Shown here piece by piece: positions 22,401 through 33,184 of a DNA stretch of 64,000 bases. The DNA is taken from NCBI RefSeq assembly GCF_000003815.2, contig NC_049986.1, positions 17,450,476 to 17,514,475 of the forward strand, given 5' to 3'. Both the position numbers and the translations under genes were made by a program. The stretch is from Branchiostoma floridae (lineage: Eukaryota > Chordata > Leptocardii > Amphioxiformes > Branchiostomatidae). Position 1 is the first letter of the stretch, and each line of letters begins with the position of its first letter. The notes under the pieces are model-generated. The model was not told where the DNA came from, ran no database searches, and worked only from the letters and a program-made list of their open reading frames with translations.

Positions 22401-24174
22401 AATGTCTACTATTTTCCAGCCATCTGTGAAGCCTGGTAAAGGCTAAGTGAGGGGATTTTTTTTATAATCTACATATTGCGTAAAAGTATGACAGACGACG
22501 ACAAAATAAACAAAAAGTAAGAAAATTCGTTCTTTATCTCTGAAATTCGTTGAGTATCTTTCAAAACCCGCAGTGACACAAACGCCGGTGACACGCGCAA
22601 GTGCAGTTAGAGGTACCTTAAGTTTAACGAGTACATAAATTCAGTCATTTTGAAATGAGCTGCTTCAAAAAGGGACGAGCAGATTTTCTAGCTTTCAACT
22701 TGAGTGTAGAGGCGCAGCGCCAAGGACGATCATGACTTATTCATGAAGGACATTAGTGAAGGCAAAACTGCCTGTAATCTTATTTAGTTTCTACCCACGT
22801 CGTTAAAATTCGACGCAATCATAGTCGGAACACCACAACACTGACCAGACACACAGCAAGTTCCGCCCTTAAAATGTGTCAGCTGGATGAAAATAGAGAA
22901 GAATTTGGCCAAATAGGGACAAATAAGTTGCCTTGGGATTAATTCAGTCAGTCTTTTGTAGTCCCGCCGGCCGGGCAATTCACTCCGAGGCCAATTAACT
23001 CCTACTAGGCTTTACTTACTATTTGGCCAGTCGAGAGTCTGGTAGAGACTTTAAAGCGTGAGCTCGAACCTCAGGCTTTAAGTTCGCTCTCAACCCCAAT
23101 CCCAAATGTAAATTTGTCTTACGGTCCTCACGAACACTTGAGCGAAAGGTTCTACAGTCTGTCGAGTGATTTATAATTGTAAAGGCCTGGTCACATTCGA
23201 CGTCACGTGAGGTTAGCGATAGCAAAATGACGGCATTTTGGGACAGACCTAGCTAGATTTTTTCATCTGTCGTATGACGGAGAAGTTGCCATATTTTCAT
23301 GTATAATTTCGATGGCACTCAGGGCTTCACTGACAATCCTACGACAAAAATAAAACATAGAATATGAAATGATAAAGAGCACATCTTGTACTCTTGTACT
23401 TGAACTATACCAGAATTTCGGATTTGGATTCACCGTAAGCCCCGCATATCGACCGCTTCATACTGGTAGAACGATTAATATGACAGTCCTTGAGAGAATC
23501 AACGTTCTACTACATCCCCAGAACATACTCTCCAAAAATCAATCTATCTTCCAGATTCAGGCGCGTGAACATTTTTTTCAAGTGAACAAGACACACGTTG
23601 AATGCAGATGTCGAAATACTTCGATGCTATCAAATTTGTATGCATCGATTCTTGTAGGTACGCCATTTAGGACGAAATGATCGCTACGCTTTAAGTTTTG
23701 AGACAATTCGAAACTTTTCCAAAGCTCTTATGTATCAAATGTAGGTCAGATACCTTAGCATGAACCTTAGTTTGAACTATATTTGTTTGGCACTATAATT
23801 AACCATCTTTGGAAAGTCTCTTTTCCCCCATGTCAACGACACATTGGCTATTACATTCATTGATTCCAATATCTGCCAGTTGGAGGCTATGCAATCCCAC
23901 TTTGTTCCCCTTGTTGTAGAATACGAAGCCTTGATTTTCACCATTCCATGTTAACTTTGTCACAATAATTAGCCTGCTTAAGAAATCTTAAGGGTCTCTA
24001 TATCCATCCTTTGTACCCTTGTTGAAGCACACATTGACTGCTATGTTTGTTCGTTACAGGTGTTCTGAAACAGAAGTGCGGCACGCGCTAAAGGCCAGGT
24101 TACCGGACCGGCTACGGCAAACCGGGGAGGACATTCTAGTCATGATGGGAAAATTAGACCTCATTCCGAGATGA
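19445..24174 (+). CDS. Unidentified gene, two coding exons (19445-20004, 24060-24174), up to 224 aa
   Basis: Exon 1 ends in a strong donor (AAAG followed by GTGAGT) in phase 2. The acceptor at 24058-24059 (TTCGTTACAG) restores the same frame, so KVHQR continues into CSETEVRHALKARLPDRL and ends DLIPR-stop. The joined tail reads as amphipathic helices rich in Leu, Lys, Arg and Glu, supporting a real exon pair. The N-terminal 80 residues are acidic with a Pro-rich patch (SPPPPEPP) and look disordered; the ordered part begins near LKMVAGLAAFQLESKIF. Start is either the ATG at 19445 or the one at 19490 (GACATGG, better Kozak context, 209 aa). I do not recognise the family; a faint resemblance of the AFQLESKI segment to the speriolin C-terminal region is too weak to use. 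The single intron is 4055 bp and full of foldback repeats. Confidence 0.7.
20224..20351. mobile_element. Foldback element with 40-bp arms
   Basis: Left arm starting AACGCTAGTTCACCTTTA and right arm ending TAAAGGTGAACTAGCGTT are inverted copies over about 40 bp with a few mismatches; about 48 bp of loop. It lies in the intron of the two-exon gene. No transposase code. Confidence 0.8.
20722..20850. repeat. Dispersed repeat, copy 1
   Basis: A block with TTATTCATGA, TCTCAAATC, GCCTGC, TCATGA and AAAATATAAC in order, matching 63375-63480. Short length and one orientation suggest fragments of the same interspersed element, possibly a LINE or SINE end. Confidence 0.55.
21432..21552. mobile_element. 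Near-perfect foldback element (55-bp arms)
   Basis: CCAAGCAGAGGTTAGGCTCC at the left and GGAGCCTAGCCTCTGCTTGG at the right begin long inverted arms running through a T-run/A-run and an ACGTTTTTAGTCG-like core, leaving a loop of about 12 bp. The arms differ at only a few positions, so the copy is young or recently corrected. Non-coding. Confidence 0.85.
21891..21928 (-). repeat. tRNA-like A-box fragment (tRNA pseudogene or SINE head)
   Basis: On the minus strand GCGTGGCCGAGCGGTCTA matches the start of class II (Leu/Ser-type) tRNAs, including the A box. No B box or acceptor-stem partner follows, so it is not a functional tRNA. It is either a degraded tRNA gene or the head of a tRNA-derived SINE. 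Confidence 0.5.
22290..22450. mobile_element. Degraded palindromic element, family C
   Basis: Contains GGTAGTCTCTACCGGACTCC at the left and GAAGCCTGGTAAAGGCTAAG at the right as loosely inverted ends, with TGGCCAATGTCTACTATTTT inside. The same elements (loss of symmetry aside) occur at about 24500-24700 and in the core of 47688-48012. Confidence 0.5.
22470..22630. mobile_element. Relic of MITE family B
   Basis: Shares AAAATTCGTTCTTTATCTCT and GAAATTCGTTGAG with the intact family-B copy at 54235-54480 in the same direction, but the terminal inverted repeats are eroded. Confidence 0.6.
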
Positions 24175-26500
24175 AGGGACAGGCGGCCTATGATTGGCTC
24201 ACCCTTCGTCACGTGCTGTGTTTGTCTGATGCTGCTTACTACGTACATGGAGATTAAGATGTATCTCTCTGCCTACATCCGGCCGAACAGCTGCTTTTAA
24301 CCTGTTGAATTGGTTTTTCCGGAACGAGATTCATTTCTTTACCACACTTCCCCCGTGCGGTCTGGTTTTCTATTTCAGTAGTTGTGCTACTTTGAGCTTC
24401 AATATACTCCTCGAACTAGCGTATGATAAAAAAAAGATTGAAGTGCTATGATAAATAACGCAAGAGAAGATACATAAAGACGATGGTTCCCTCAAGAGGA
24501 GACGGTTTACTTGGCTTAAGAGTCTCTACCAGACTCCATAGGTCACTTAAAATATAGTAGAAATTCGCCAACTGGACAGATAAACAACCAGACGATGTAG
24601 CACACAGTACCGCCTGCCTAACTCCTCTGGCATGTTTTGTGTCTTTCTGGCCAATTTCTACTAAGTTAGCGACCTACGGAGTCTATTAGAGACTACACGA
24701 AGAGCTGCTCTCCAAAAGTTTGCCTGCTACTCAAGTTAACACTAACTCTCTGGAAAATGAATATTAGCTATATAAGACCCTTGTACAGGTCGTTTTTACA
24801 AATCTATGTACAATTGACCATACCGCGGCCGTTTCATTGTTGTTGTTTTTTTTATATTGAAGATTTCTACCAGAAAAACGCACTTCGTATGACACAGTAA
24901 ATGTTTTCTGTATAGTTTCTGTAGCAAAAAGTACTACCTATGGTACAAATGATCAGAATAGCGTTTTTGCATGATATGATATACTATGGCACAAGAGAGG
25001 GACGCACATTGAATGTACTAGGCTTTCAGGCTGCTCCTGTAACTTTCAGGCTGCTCTGTAACAGAAATGCTCGTGTTGACGTGTTCAACCAAGCCATATG
25101 TACTTGTTGGGCAGGCTAACGTCTGGTGAGGTGGAGAAATGCCGCAAATGCAGTGCAGTCATATTGATATATGAAATACATGCAGCACAGTTTCCCAGGG
25201 AATACATCCACAGTTGTAATGCTAGATTAGAGAACAGTTGTAGATATCATAGACGTTGTGCAGAACAAATCGACAGATATTTATTTATTGTGAAAGTAGT
25301 GTTAGCCAAAGTATGGTTACTAGTACTATCCGTTTCCTTTCTCTTTTAGGCAAGGCTGTTAATCGTGAGTGTTTGCTACGCACGTAAATATGGATATGAA
25401 TTGAAAACTAGAAAATGTGGAATGGATTATCAAGTACGTTCTCGACATTTGGGATTAAGTTTGAGTCACGTAGAGGCTGTGAAGGTGTAGTGACTTGTAA
25501 GACGCTACCTTTAAACGAGCCAGTGTAGTATATGGTGATGTGTGTAGTACTGTGCACCGAACAGCAGAGTGTTAAAAGTTTGTAATGGTTGGTTGGTTGG
25601 TTGAAATGTTGATGGAGAAATAAACGAGATGTGAGAGGGTGGAAATAAAGATGGGAAACATCGAGGATGTCTTTCCTGCAACAGATACACATGATAAAAG
25701 CTGTCACCTTGGATACATTTCTTTCTCTGCAAACCCTCTAGAATCTGCTAGATGCCAGCCTTTTAAGTCCAACAGGGCTGGCAAAATGGCAAGAGGTAGA
25801 ATTCCACGAACTATATGATATCAGATACTATATCAAATACTAGCAGTGGTATTTGCTTTATTTTGTACACGTGCACTTAATAATATATAGAAGTTACATT
25901 ATCTTATTCAATGCACCAAGCATCATTAGGTTTCACCCCGCACAAGACATGCACGATCTCACATGAACACCGGAGGAAGAAGGGCAATATTTTTGTTCAA
26001 CGCTACTACTTTAGCTTTGGCTTGTGAAATTGTTGGTAGAGTGTCTAGCCCTAAGTGAAGCCCTTAAAGAATGTGAAATTTTACATGAAAAATTTATTAA
26101 AGACTTTAAATAAGTTGTCAGCAATTCCAACATCGCTGTACACATCAGATAACACAAAAGTCATCAGAGTTGACAAAGAAAAACAGATGCCACTTAAAAG
26201 CTTATCCCTATTAAGTCATCCTTGCTTAAAATTGTATCAGGTAACTAGTTTAAAGTAAATCATACAAGATGCTCCAGAAGAGAGTTCTGGAAAAGGAGGT
26301 GCATCAGATCCTTTTATGCAGAGACATTTCAATGGTTCTGAATGGAGTACTGTATTTGTATTTCAAAGGTGTTAATGACAATCCAATGTTTCAATATGTC
26401 ACACTGACCACATATACAAATCATTGGTGGTCACTACTGAACAATCAGTCACACATAAATATTTACCAACAAAGGAAAGACATGGTATTAAAATACTATT
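24175..26500. other. Intergenic, no supported gene; family-C palindrome at 24500-24700
   Basis: Around 24510-24690 the motifs AGTCTCTACCAGACTCC, TAGTAGAAATTCGCCAACTG and, inverted, TGGCCAATTTCTACTAA plus GGAGTCTATTAGAGACT form a foldback of about 180 bp. The rest is AT-rich without domains. Minus-strand AATAAA (plus TTTATT) at 25857 and 26095 may end DPH3 transcripts. Confidence 0.5.
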
Positions 26501-26529
26501 ATGCACTACTGTCCTACAGTCCTTCGCTG

Positions 26530-26778
26530 TCATACTTTCTCCAGCTCTTTCTTGGGTGGTAGAACAACTTCTTCCTCCCCTTCCATGAAGTCGTCCAAGT
26601 CGTAGATAACTCTAACAATGAGAGAACAGCTGGGGCACGTAGCCACGTCCTCTCCGTTCATCAGGTCCTCCTTAGTGATCTCAAACCTGTCCCCACACGG
26701 ACATGGGTAGTAGTACTTCTCCTCGTCCTCATCGTACTCAAAGTCTTCTATCTCAACCTCGTCGTGAAAGACGGCCAT
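26530..26778 (-). CDS. DPH3: DPH3, diphthamide biosynthesis CSL-type zinc protein, single exon, 82 aa
   Basis: The ATG at 26778 gives [20 protein letters not shown], the canonical DPH3 start, and 82 residues, the usual length. DPH3 is the small electron donor to the Dph1/Dph2 iron-sulfur enzyme in the first step of diphthamide formation on elongation factor 2, and also works with Elongator. The zinc ligands are Cys26, Cys28, Cys48 and Cys51 (CPCG and CPSC). The preceding GTG codon four residues upstream is not needed. The gene is intronless, whereas vertebrate DPH3 has introns; no poly(A) tail remnant or target duplication is obvious. An ETS-like CAGGAAGT and a CRE-like TGACGTAG lie just upstream, so it has its own promoter-like DNA. 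Confidence 0.95.
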   Translation of the reverse strand: MAVFHDEVEIEDFEYDEDEEKYYYPCPCGDRFEITKEDLMNGEDVATCPSCSLIVRVIYDLDDFMEGEEEVVLPPKKELEKV

Positions 26779-27500
26779 CGTGAGCCTCACATGCAGTCCT
26801 GGCTGGCAGGAAGTTACGTAAGGCGTTTGTGACGTAGGGTGCGTAACCGTGTGTTGTAATTTGATCTGAAGATGACCGGCTTGTTCTGAGGGCTAACTGC
26901 TCTATCTGGGAGCTCCGAGCCGCACCTTAAGCATAAAACAGTGAAAAAAGACAAGGTTTAAAACACCTTATGGGATCCCGGATAATACTACCGTGAAACT
27001 TTGTAAGAAGGAATATGTTTGTCCAACAACTCACGCATGATTACCAAAACGCAACGTCATGCGTCACTAAAATATATTAATTGACACACAGTACTTTCCA
27101 AATTAACAGGAACTTAGTGGGTACCTTAAAACTTTAAAAAACAACAACTAAGGAATAAAATACCAGTCCATCGAGGGGGGAAAAAACAGGCGTCTCTACA
27201 TCTTTTTTACTGGCATGCCCCCCTCCCCACACATACTTACCCCGGATATATGGCTCTCAGGTCTTTCCCTGATGTAAGCAAGTTGCTTTGGTAAACGCAG
27301 AATATCAGACTTGTCTTCTTCAGAAATCTAATAGTAATTCCTGGTTTGTTGTCCCACCACGAAAGCCGTAAGTTTGAGATTGCACAATCTCAACGAATAT
27401 GTACGGCACGCATGGTAGTAGCTTCCGGTTGCAGTTCAAAGGTCAAAGGTAAGAGTGGAAGACGTAGCTCTGCCTGATGACTTACATCAAATCACATCAA
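26779..27500. promoter_or_regulatory. DPH3 upstream region
   Basis: Reading away from DPH3: CAGGAAGT (ETS core) near 26808 and TGACGTAG (CRE-like half palindrome) near 26829, within 60 bp of the start codon. No TATA box is seen. The remainder to 27500 shows no exon. Confidence 0.35.
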
Positions 27501-28293
27501 AGAGCCCATTATCTTATATTGTCTGCTAAATATGTTGGGCGAGCCCTCTTTGGTTATTTAATAGGGAGAGCTCGATATAAATCTAATGCCTTTATCTCTC
27601 ATTTCACATAACAGTCGTTTTTTTTTACTCAAGGATGTCACTTAAAACAGTTTCTTTTTTAATTCACACATTTTCATGATGATACAAAATGCGTCTTTCC
27701 ATCCATAATAATGAGTCTCCACATCACACACAGGCTAGTCAATGAAAAAAAAAAAAACACTGTTTGAATCGTTATAAACCACACATGTACCTCTATCCTT
27801 AAACTTTTTTCCTTGATTGATTAGATCTATACATTGAGCATTCGGATATTTCTATGATGAACATTTGTGAAGTTAAATTTTTTTAAGTGTCACTCTATGT
27901 TTTACAATATTAAGTCTGCGTCTAAAAACGTTACATGCGTGTGTGTGGATTCTTTTTTACCGGGGTTCCGGAAAGCATTGGGACAGGGTGGTTACTAATT
28001 TGCTGGGGGCGGAATGTGCAGCTCTGTCAGCCTTTGTCAGCCAGAAGGGGTGAAGGTCTCTCACGTGTAGCCATGGCTACTGTGGCTAACTGACTGCACA
28101 GGTGTCGCCCAAGGGTTCGTGTGGGGCACTTTCACATGATGATGATGATGATGGGTGCTTTGACGTGACGTCACTTGTAAGTCAGTAGAAGTGAATTAAG
28201 GTCACCTACGCAGCGCAAATGCAGAATTTAGTGCGACAAACTCACGACTTTCCAAGGAATGAAAGTCAATTTTCTTTTTAACACGCACATACG

Positions 28294-28375
28294 TGTTTGT
28301 GTGTGTGTGTGTGTTTGTGTGTGTGTCTGTGTACGTGCACGTGTGTGTGGATGTACGTGCGTTCATTTGTGCGCG
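28294..28375 (+). repeat. (GT)n microsatellite with purine/pyrimidine extension
   Basis: GTGTGTGT runs with single interruptions, then alternating GTACGTGCACGTGTG and GTGCGCGCGCCCGCG tracts. Such alternating purine-pyrimidine DNA can adopt Z-form. Confidence 0.9.
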
Positions 28376-28847
28376 CGCCCGCGTGTACTTATATTTTGTC
28401 CCCAACACCTGCCACCCAACCGGACACTAAACATACTTCCCGAAGGTCAACAAAGTATGATGCCCCCAGAGAAAATGTGCTTCGCGCTGTCACCAGGAAA
28501 AGGTCGCACGTGGGGGCACGGCGAACAACAGTCACGTACTCATGCGTAGATAAGTTTTCAACGTGCTTCATCGTCGTTGTTCAAGTTAGTCTCACATTGT
28601 TCGACTAGACATTGCAACTGCATACGGTAAAAGAAAACTCGATGGTGGGGAACCTGACGTTTCCTTCTCTACGAATTTGGTTGAAACAGAGGTGCGTGTC
28701 CTTATCTATCATGCAATACTAGTTATACCACCGGCGTTGGATTTTTAATCTCCGATATTATCAAGAGCTAATGTGAGATCAGTAATGCAAATGTGTGTGG
28801 GTGTATGGAGGTGAGGTGTAGTCATATGATATCAAGTTTTCCCCATG

Positions 28848-29032
28848 CTGCATACACAGTCGTACGCACAATATATGCACCTCATACGAAGGAGATTAAA
28901 ATAAAGGACCTCTCGTCGCTTTATATCAGTTTTATGTACGCAGCATACGCACAGTACCGGCGGCCCAGTACGCATACCATGGCATAAGACGTTTGATGAG
29001 GTGCGTATTGTGCTTACGACTGCGTACGAATA
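28848..29032. mobile_element. Foldback element
   Basis: Left arm around 28850-28892 (CAGTCGTACGCACAATATAT, CACCTCAT) and right arm 28995-29032 (ATGAGGTGCGTATTGTGCTT, ACGACTGCGTACG) are inverted copies with moderate divergence. A second GCATACGCA-rich part lies between them. Confidence 0.65.
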
Positions 29033-29097
29033 AAATGTCAATACGGACCTCATGCGGACTTGATATACACGCTCGTGTGGCTACATGGAGGGTTTGC

Positions 29098-29300
29098 TTA
29101 TGCTACGGTCACATTTCCAAACCGGGACCCGGTCGGGCAGCTTTCGGGAACGAAAGGATAAGAAAACTCACAGAATTTACACAAAATAGTCATCAGCGTA
29201 ATCTGTGTAACAGTTATATTCCTTGATAAACATTTCTATTTTTCGTTCCCGCAAACATCCCGACCGGGTCCCAGCTTGGAAATGTGACCTAAGCATTTAA
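29098..29300. mobile_element. MITE family D, copy 1
   Basis: Inverted ends TGCTACGGTCACATTTCCAA and TTGGAAATGTGACCTAAGCA, each followed by CCGGGACCCGGTCGGG-type GC-rich DNA and TTTCGGGAACGAAA, around an AT-rich core. Sister copy at 62410-62590; larger relatives in the last CYP4 intron. Confidence 0.8.
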
Positions 29301-29576
29301 GTCGGGTTACTACAGTTATGGCATGCTTCGGTATCATACTTGATCATACTGACTACTGTGATCCTAGTACATTGTGATAGCTTAACGTCCACAGTCTTTA
29401 AGCCAGAAAGTAAACAAAAGACCGTACACCGTCAAGTAAGCTTTGCACCTTATCCCGAATGGCCGGGCGTGTTTGTTACATTTCTGTAGGCCTGACAAAT
29501 GTCCTAGTTCAGTTGTCAACCAGGCCAGGTATCTGAAGTTTGCCTATAGTCAATGCGGTGGTGGCGCTTAATCTCC

Positions 29577-29731
29577 AAGCAGATCCTACGGTAGCATAAG
29601 ATAGTATCAAAAGCTGTCAGAGGAGTGAAGCCAGCTTCGGAGTGTGTTTCGCTACCGCTACAGGGAAAATCTGGCTGACTTCACTCCTTGACCAGTTTGG
29701 TACTATTTTTTTGCCATTGTAGGATCTGCTT
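29577..29731. mobile_element. Foldback family E, copy 1
   Basis: AAGCAGATCCTACGGTAGCA at the left and ATTGTAGGATCTGCTT at the right, with GTCAGAGGAGTGAAGCCAGC inverted against GGCTGACTTCACTCCTTGAC inside. A second copy is at 49883-50014 in a CYP4 intron. Confidence 0.8.
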
Positions 29732-30529
29732 ATAGATTAGGTGGTGCTTCGAAACTGAGGAAAATTTTATTTTCATAAATTTTGTAACCCCACAAAAGAA
29801 TTTTGCAGATATTTGGACGTCAAGAGTGTACTAGTAGTTGGTTACAAACGGCCACAATATTCTCCTTAGCTTTAAAACGCAGCACTATTTCTATGTTTAT
29901 TCGTGAACTAACAGTACGTGAAAATTCTTTGTAGAACCTACAATATCCTTCGGTAGTCATGAATAAAAAAAATTCAAGGGGTATCATTTGTATCAACAAT
30001 CGGTGCCGTTTGGCTTAAGCTTAAAGCTGCCGGCGGCGATATTGTGTCTTACGGTGTGGATATTGGGTAATCAAGTAGTTCCTCCAGAGGTCAATCGGGG
30101 TCACGCCAAAAGACAGGACCGCTATCTGGATATCTGGAGCTACAGGCAGTCGAGGGGGAGGGTTTGTGTGGTCATTCCGACAAGATTTTATCCAGAAATG
30201 TTAACAGTATGGGGTCTCCAGAGGATGAACATTGGTCAAATGTAACTAGAAGCGGGTGGTTAGCTACAAGGTGCCGGCCAAATGCAGTACAAGGTAGTAA
30301 ACACAATGTAATGATGTGATACTTTGTTCAGAAGTGTTTTGTTTTGTTTGGACATGTTGGAGATTTAGACATGTTGTAGAATAGAGTGATAAATGTGTGT
30401 AACGTTGAGGAGTTGATTTGTAAGGTACACGTATATACTTATATATACTATATATATATCAAACCAGAATTTACTTCGTCGTAATTTTAACAGGTGCTCC
30501 ATCTTGTCAAAGTTTTGGGTATACCTCAA

Positions 30530-30705
30530 TGTTCCCACACCCCTATATAAGGCCATGTTCCTACACTCTTATGTTCCTACATCCCTATTTTCCTGCATTC
30601 ATATTCCTACACCTCTTTGTTCCTATCCTACCATGTTCTCACACCCCTAATGTTATGTACCAACACCCCTGTGTTCCAACACTCTTAAACCCTAACATAC
30701 ATTGT
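30530..30705 (+). repeat. Degenerate C/T-rich minisatellite
   Basis: Repeats of a TGTTCCTACACCCCTA-like unit of about 16-18 bp, ten or so copies, strongly diverged. A similar G-rich, opposite-strand stretch (GGGAACAGGGGTGTTGGAAC) lies at about 30802-30825. Confidence 0.6.
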
Positions 30706-30871
30706 ATAAGCCCAATTTACACTTCTTCTGAGAAACTCTATTACTACACATCTTAGTGTACTGGACTACGGTTTGTAGTACTGCAACTGGGCCATAGGGG
30801 TGCGGGAACAGGGGTGTTGGAACAGGGGTACATGCAAGGACTGGTCCATGAGAAGACCATGCAGAGTAGTG

Positions 30872-31037
30872 TCTCTGATTGTGCAAGAAGAGACAGAAGC
30901 TCAGCTGCTATGTATCTTATTCTAATAAAGGGAGGACTGCAAACAAGACAGAAGTACGGCTTTGGCCTTTTGTGTACACATCTGTGTAAAGTGTACATAG
31001 CTGCAGAGCTTCTGTCTGTTCTTGCACAATCAGAGAA
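30872..31037. repeat. Inverted repeat with 43-bp arms upstream of the zinc-finger gene
   Basis: TCTCTGATTGTGCAAGAAGA at 30872 and its inverted copy ending near 31037 (TTCTTGCACAATCAGAGA) extend over GACAGAAGCTCAGCTGC-type sequence with about three mismatches; about 80 bp of loop. It lies just upstream of the first likely exon of the zinc-finger gene. Confidence 0.75.
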
Positions 31038-31195
31038 AGTCCTTTTTAGTCTTCTTCAGTCCTTGCACAATGCACTGTTCACTCGAGAGCAAAACAGTCA
31101 ATTAGATATGCCTGATTCCTTTAATGTTTTTTAGCAGGAAGTAGCAGCCAATATCAAGACAGAATCCAGACTGACATCAACACACACATCTGATA

Positions 31196-32827
31196 ATGGA
31201 GCCTGGAGGTAAGGTTGTTTTTACTGTTTAGGCTGTTCAGTAAGATACCAAGTAACATTACAGACCAACACAGCAATTTGAATTGGAGATAGACCCAACA
31301 TCCTACATCTACATGAACCCCTAAAATTCTGCACTATAGAATTAAATTATTGTTTCTAGCTATGGTTGCCATATAGTCAGACCTATATTTTCTATTTGTT
31401 ATGGCTTCTTTTTCCATTTTCTTTCTTTGTCACCCCTTAAAACGTGCAGGAAACAAAGATATTTTATTACGTAGATACTGACTGTTTTCCTCTGTTCCCA
31501 TCATAAGGTACAGATGCACACATGATCTCAGATCCACCACAAGACCCTGAGATGGAGGCAGATAAAGGCCGACCCTACAAGTGTCGCTTCTGCGACTACG
31601 CCGCCACCCAGCGGACTCACCTGCGCTGCCATGAACGGACGCACACGGGAGAGAAGCCGTACAAGTGCAACCTGTGTGGGTACGCGGCGGCCCAGAAAAC
31701 CAACCTGAACTCGCACAAGCGCGTGCACAGCGGGGAGCGCCCGTACAAGTGTAAGATGTGTCCGTACGCCGCCATACAACGGTCCAACCTCACCAGCCAC
31801 TACAGGGCCAAACACGGCGTGCAGAAACCCACCATCTATATCGAGCACGGCAGCCCGCCAAGAATGCGGGTGGAACAACAAGACGGCAACGCACTCTCAG
31901 ACATTGCTGATGCGCACGGTATAGAGCAAGTCCAGGGTTTTAGCAACACTGGGTTTTCACCATATCCCAACCAAGGTGAACACTCGCCAGGATTTACAAT
32001 GGTTAGAACTCCCTCTCTTCACATGGCCGTGAATGGAAACCACATCAATGTACCTGCCAGCATTGGAAGCTACACAGCTAGGCAATCAGAGAGGACTTCT
32101 TCTACAGCCAGTTCATGTGGGCAGGGAGAGGAAATCATGGACTTAACCTGCATCAAAAAGGAGGAGGCTGTTGGTGTCTCAGAAGAATCTCAGCCACTGG
32201 ATAACAACAAAGATGAGGCAGCTCTCACACACACATCTTCAAGCTAGTGGAAGACAAAGACAAGACAGTGAGAGTCCAGGTATAAGTGTTGACTCTGTTG
32301 GAACACAGAGGTATATACATGTATATGACAGTCAAGAAAAAGGCCAGAATGCTTCAATCCATAACCACGACCAACAAAGTCAAGAAACACAGAAAAATTA
32401 CATTTCTGTAGAAAATAGTCCACATCATCATGTAGTACAAAGAAACAATTCTTACCCCGGCAGTAGTGGAAACACAGAAAGCGCATGGAGAGGAACTCGT
32501 CAGTTTGTACAGGAAAATTCACATGACGAGTCCAGCCAACCTTCCGATGAGTATCAGTCAGGAGAATCCACTGCCCAATTCAGCTCTCCTCAAGTTCAAA
32601 CACAAGTTCCTTCCCTGAGAAGCAGCCCTGGTGTTTCCACCCATAGGCACATGTGCCATTACTGTGATCTCTCCTTTGGAGACTACCTGATGTATACTGT
32701 ACACATGGGTTTCCACACCTATGGGGACCCCCTGAGGTGTAATATGTGTGGCGTGAAGTACAGAATTCCGCTGGAGTTTTTTGTTCACACTCACTCAGGT
32801 GTGCATGGAAGCACTGCTGATCAGTAA
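31196..32827 (+). CDS. Ikaros-like C2H2 zinc-finger transcription factor, reading frame interrupted near 32226-32247
   Basis: A short coding exon (31196-31208, MEPG) ends in GTAAGG and joins an exon starting at 31508. The frame gives three N-terminal C2H2 fingers with TGEKP and SGERP linkers (about residues 29-110), each of the YKCxxCxYAAxQxxxLxxH type, and stops at 32245-32247. A second frame, shifted by +1, stays open to TAA at 32825-32827 and encodes two C-terminal fingers, HMCHYCDLSFGDYLMYTVHM and LRCNMCGVKYRIPLEFF. Fingers of this MYTxHMGxH...CNMCG form are the dimerisation pair of Ikaros-family proteins, so both frames clearly belong to one gene. The break coincides with a (CA)5 run (32226-32235). 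Family assignment is good; exact orthologue is unknown. A leader acceptor (TTTTTTAGCAG) lies at about 31135. Confidence 0.75.
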
Positions 32828-33184
32828 TGTATCCCGTGTTTTTAGCACAGTCCCAGAAATGGTAATATACAATCATATAGATAGCGTAGTGTATGTTATG
32901 TTTTTACATTACTACTATAGTATCTTAGTCTATATACATGCAAACAATGTTACGATTGGAATATACTGGTGTGTTTGGAGGAAATGTTTGCACAAATTTG
33001 TCACAAAAGGAAATGTGTCAATGTAATTAGTAGGGTTAATTTGTATTCCATAACTACCTATCATCATGGTTTGCTTTTAATCTTCTCCCTGCAGCCTAAC
33101 CAGTTGTGCTTGTTACATTTGATATATGTAAAAAATTGGCACCAAAATGTCAATGTAATAGGATGTTTGTAACAGGTTGATGAA

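Larger units (their letters stand above)
27501..30500. other. Intergenic repeat-rich region without a supported gene
   Basis: Holds an (ATG)n run at about 28134-28153, the GT microsatellite and three palindromic elements listed separately. ORFs over the GT run (CVCV and VCVC reading) are microsatellite artefacts. The open frame at 29988-30245 has no recognisable domain. Confidence 0.5.

Noticed and set aside
28202-28608. ORFs reading CVCVCV or THTHTN
   Set aside because: Products of the GT microsatellite.
29988-30245. 85-codon plus-strand ORF
   Set aside because: Looks mildly protein-like but has no recognisable motif, no splice partner and no promoter; not supported.
31528-31881. 117-codon minus-strand ORF opposite the zinc fingers
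   Set aside because: Shadow frame of the C2H2 repeats.
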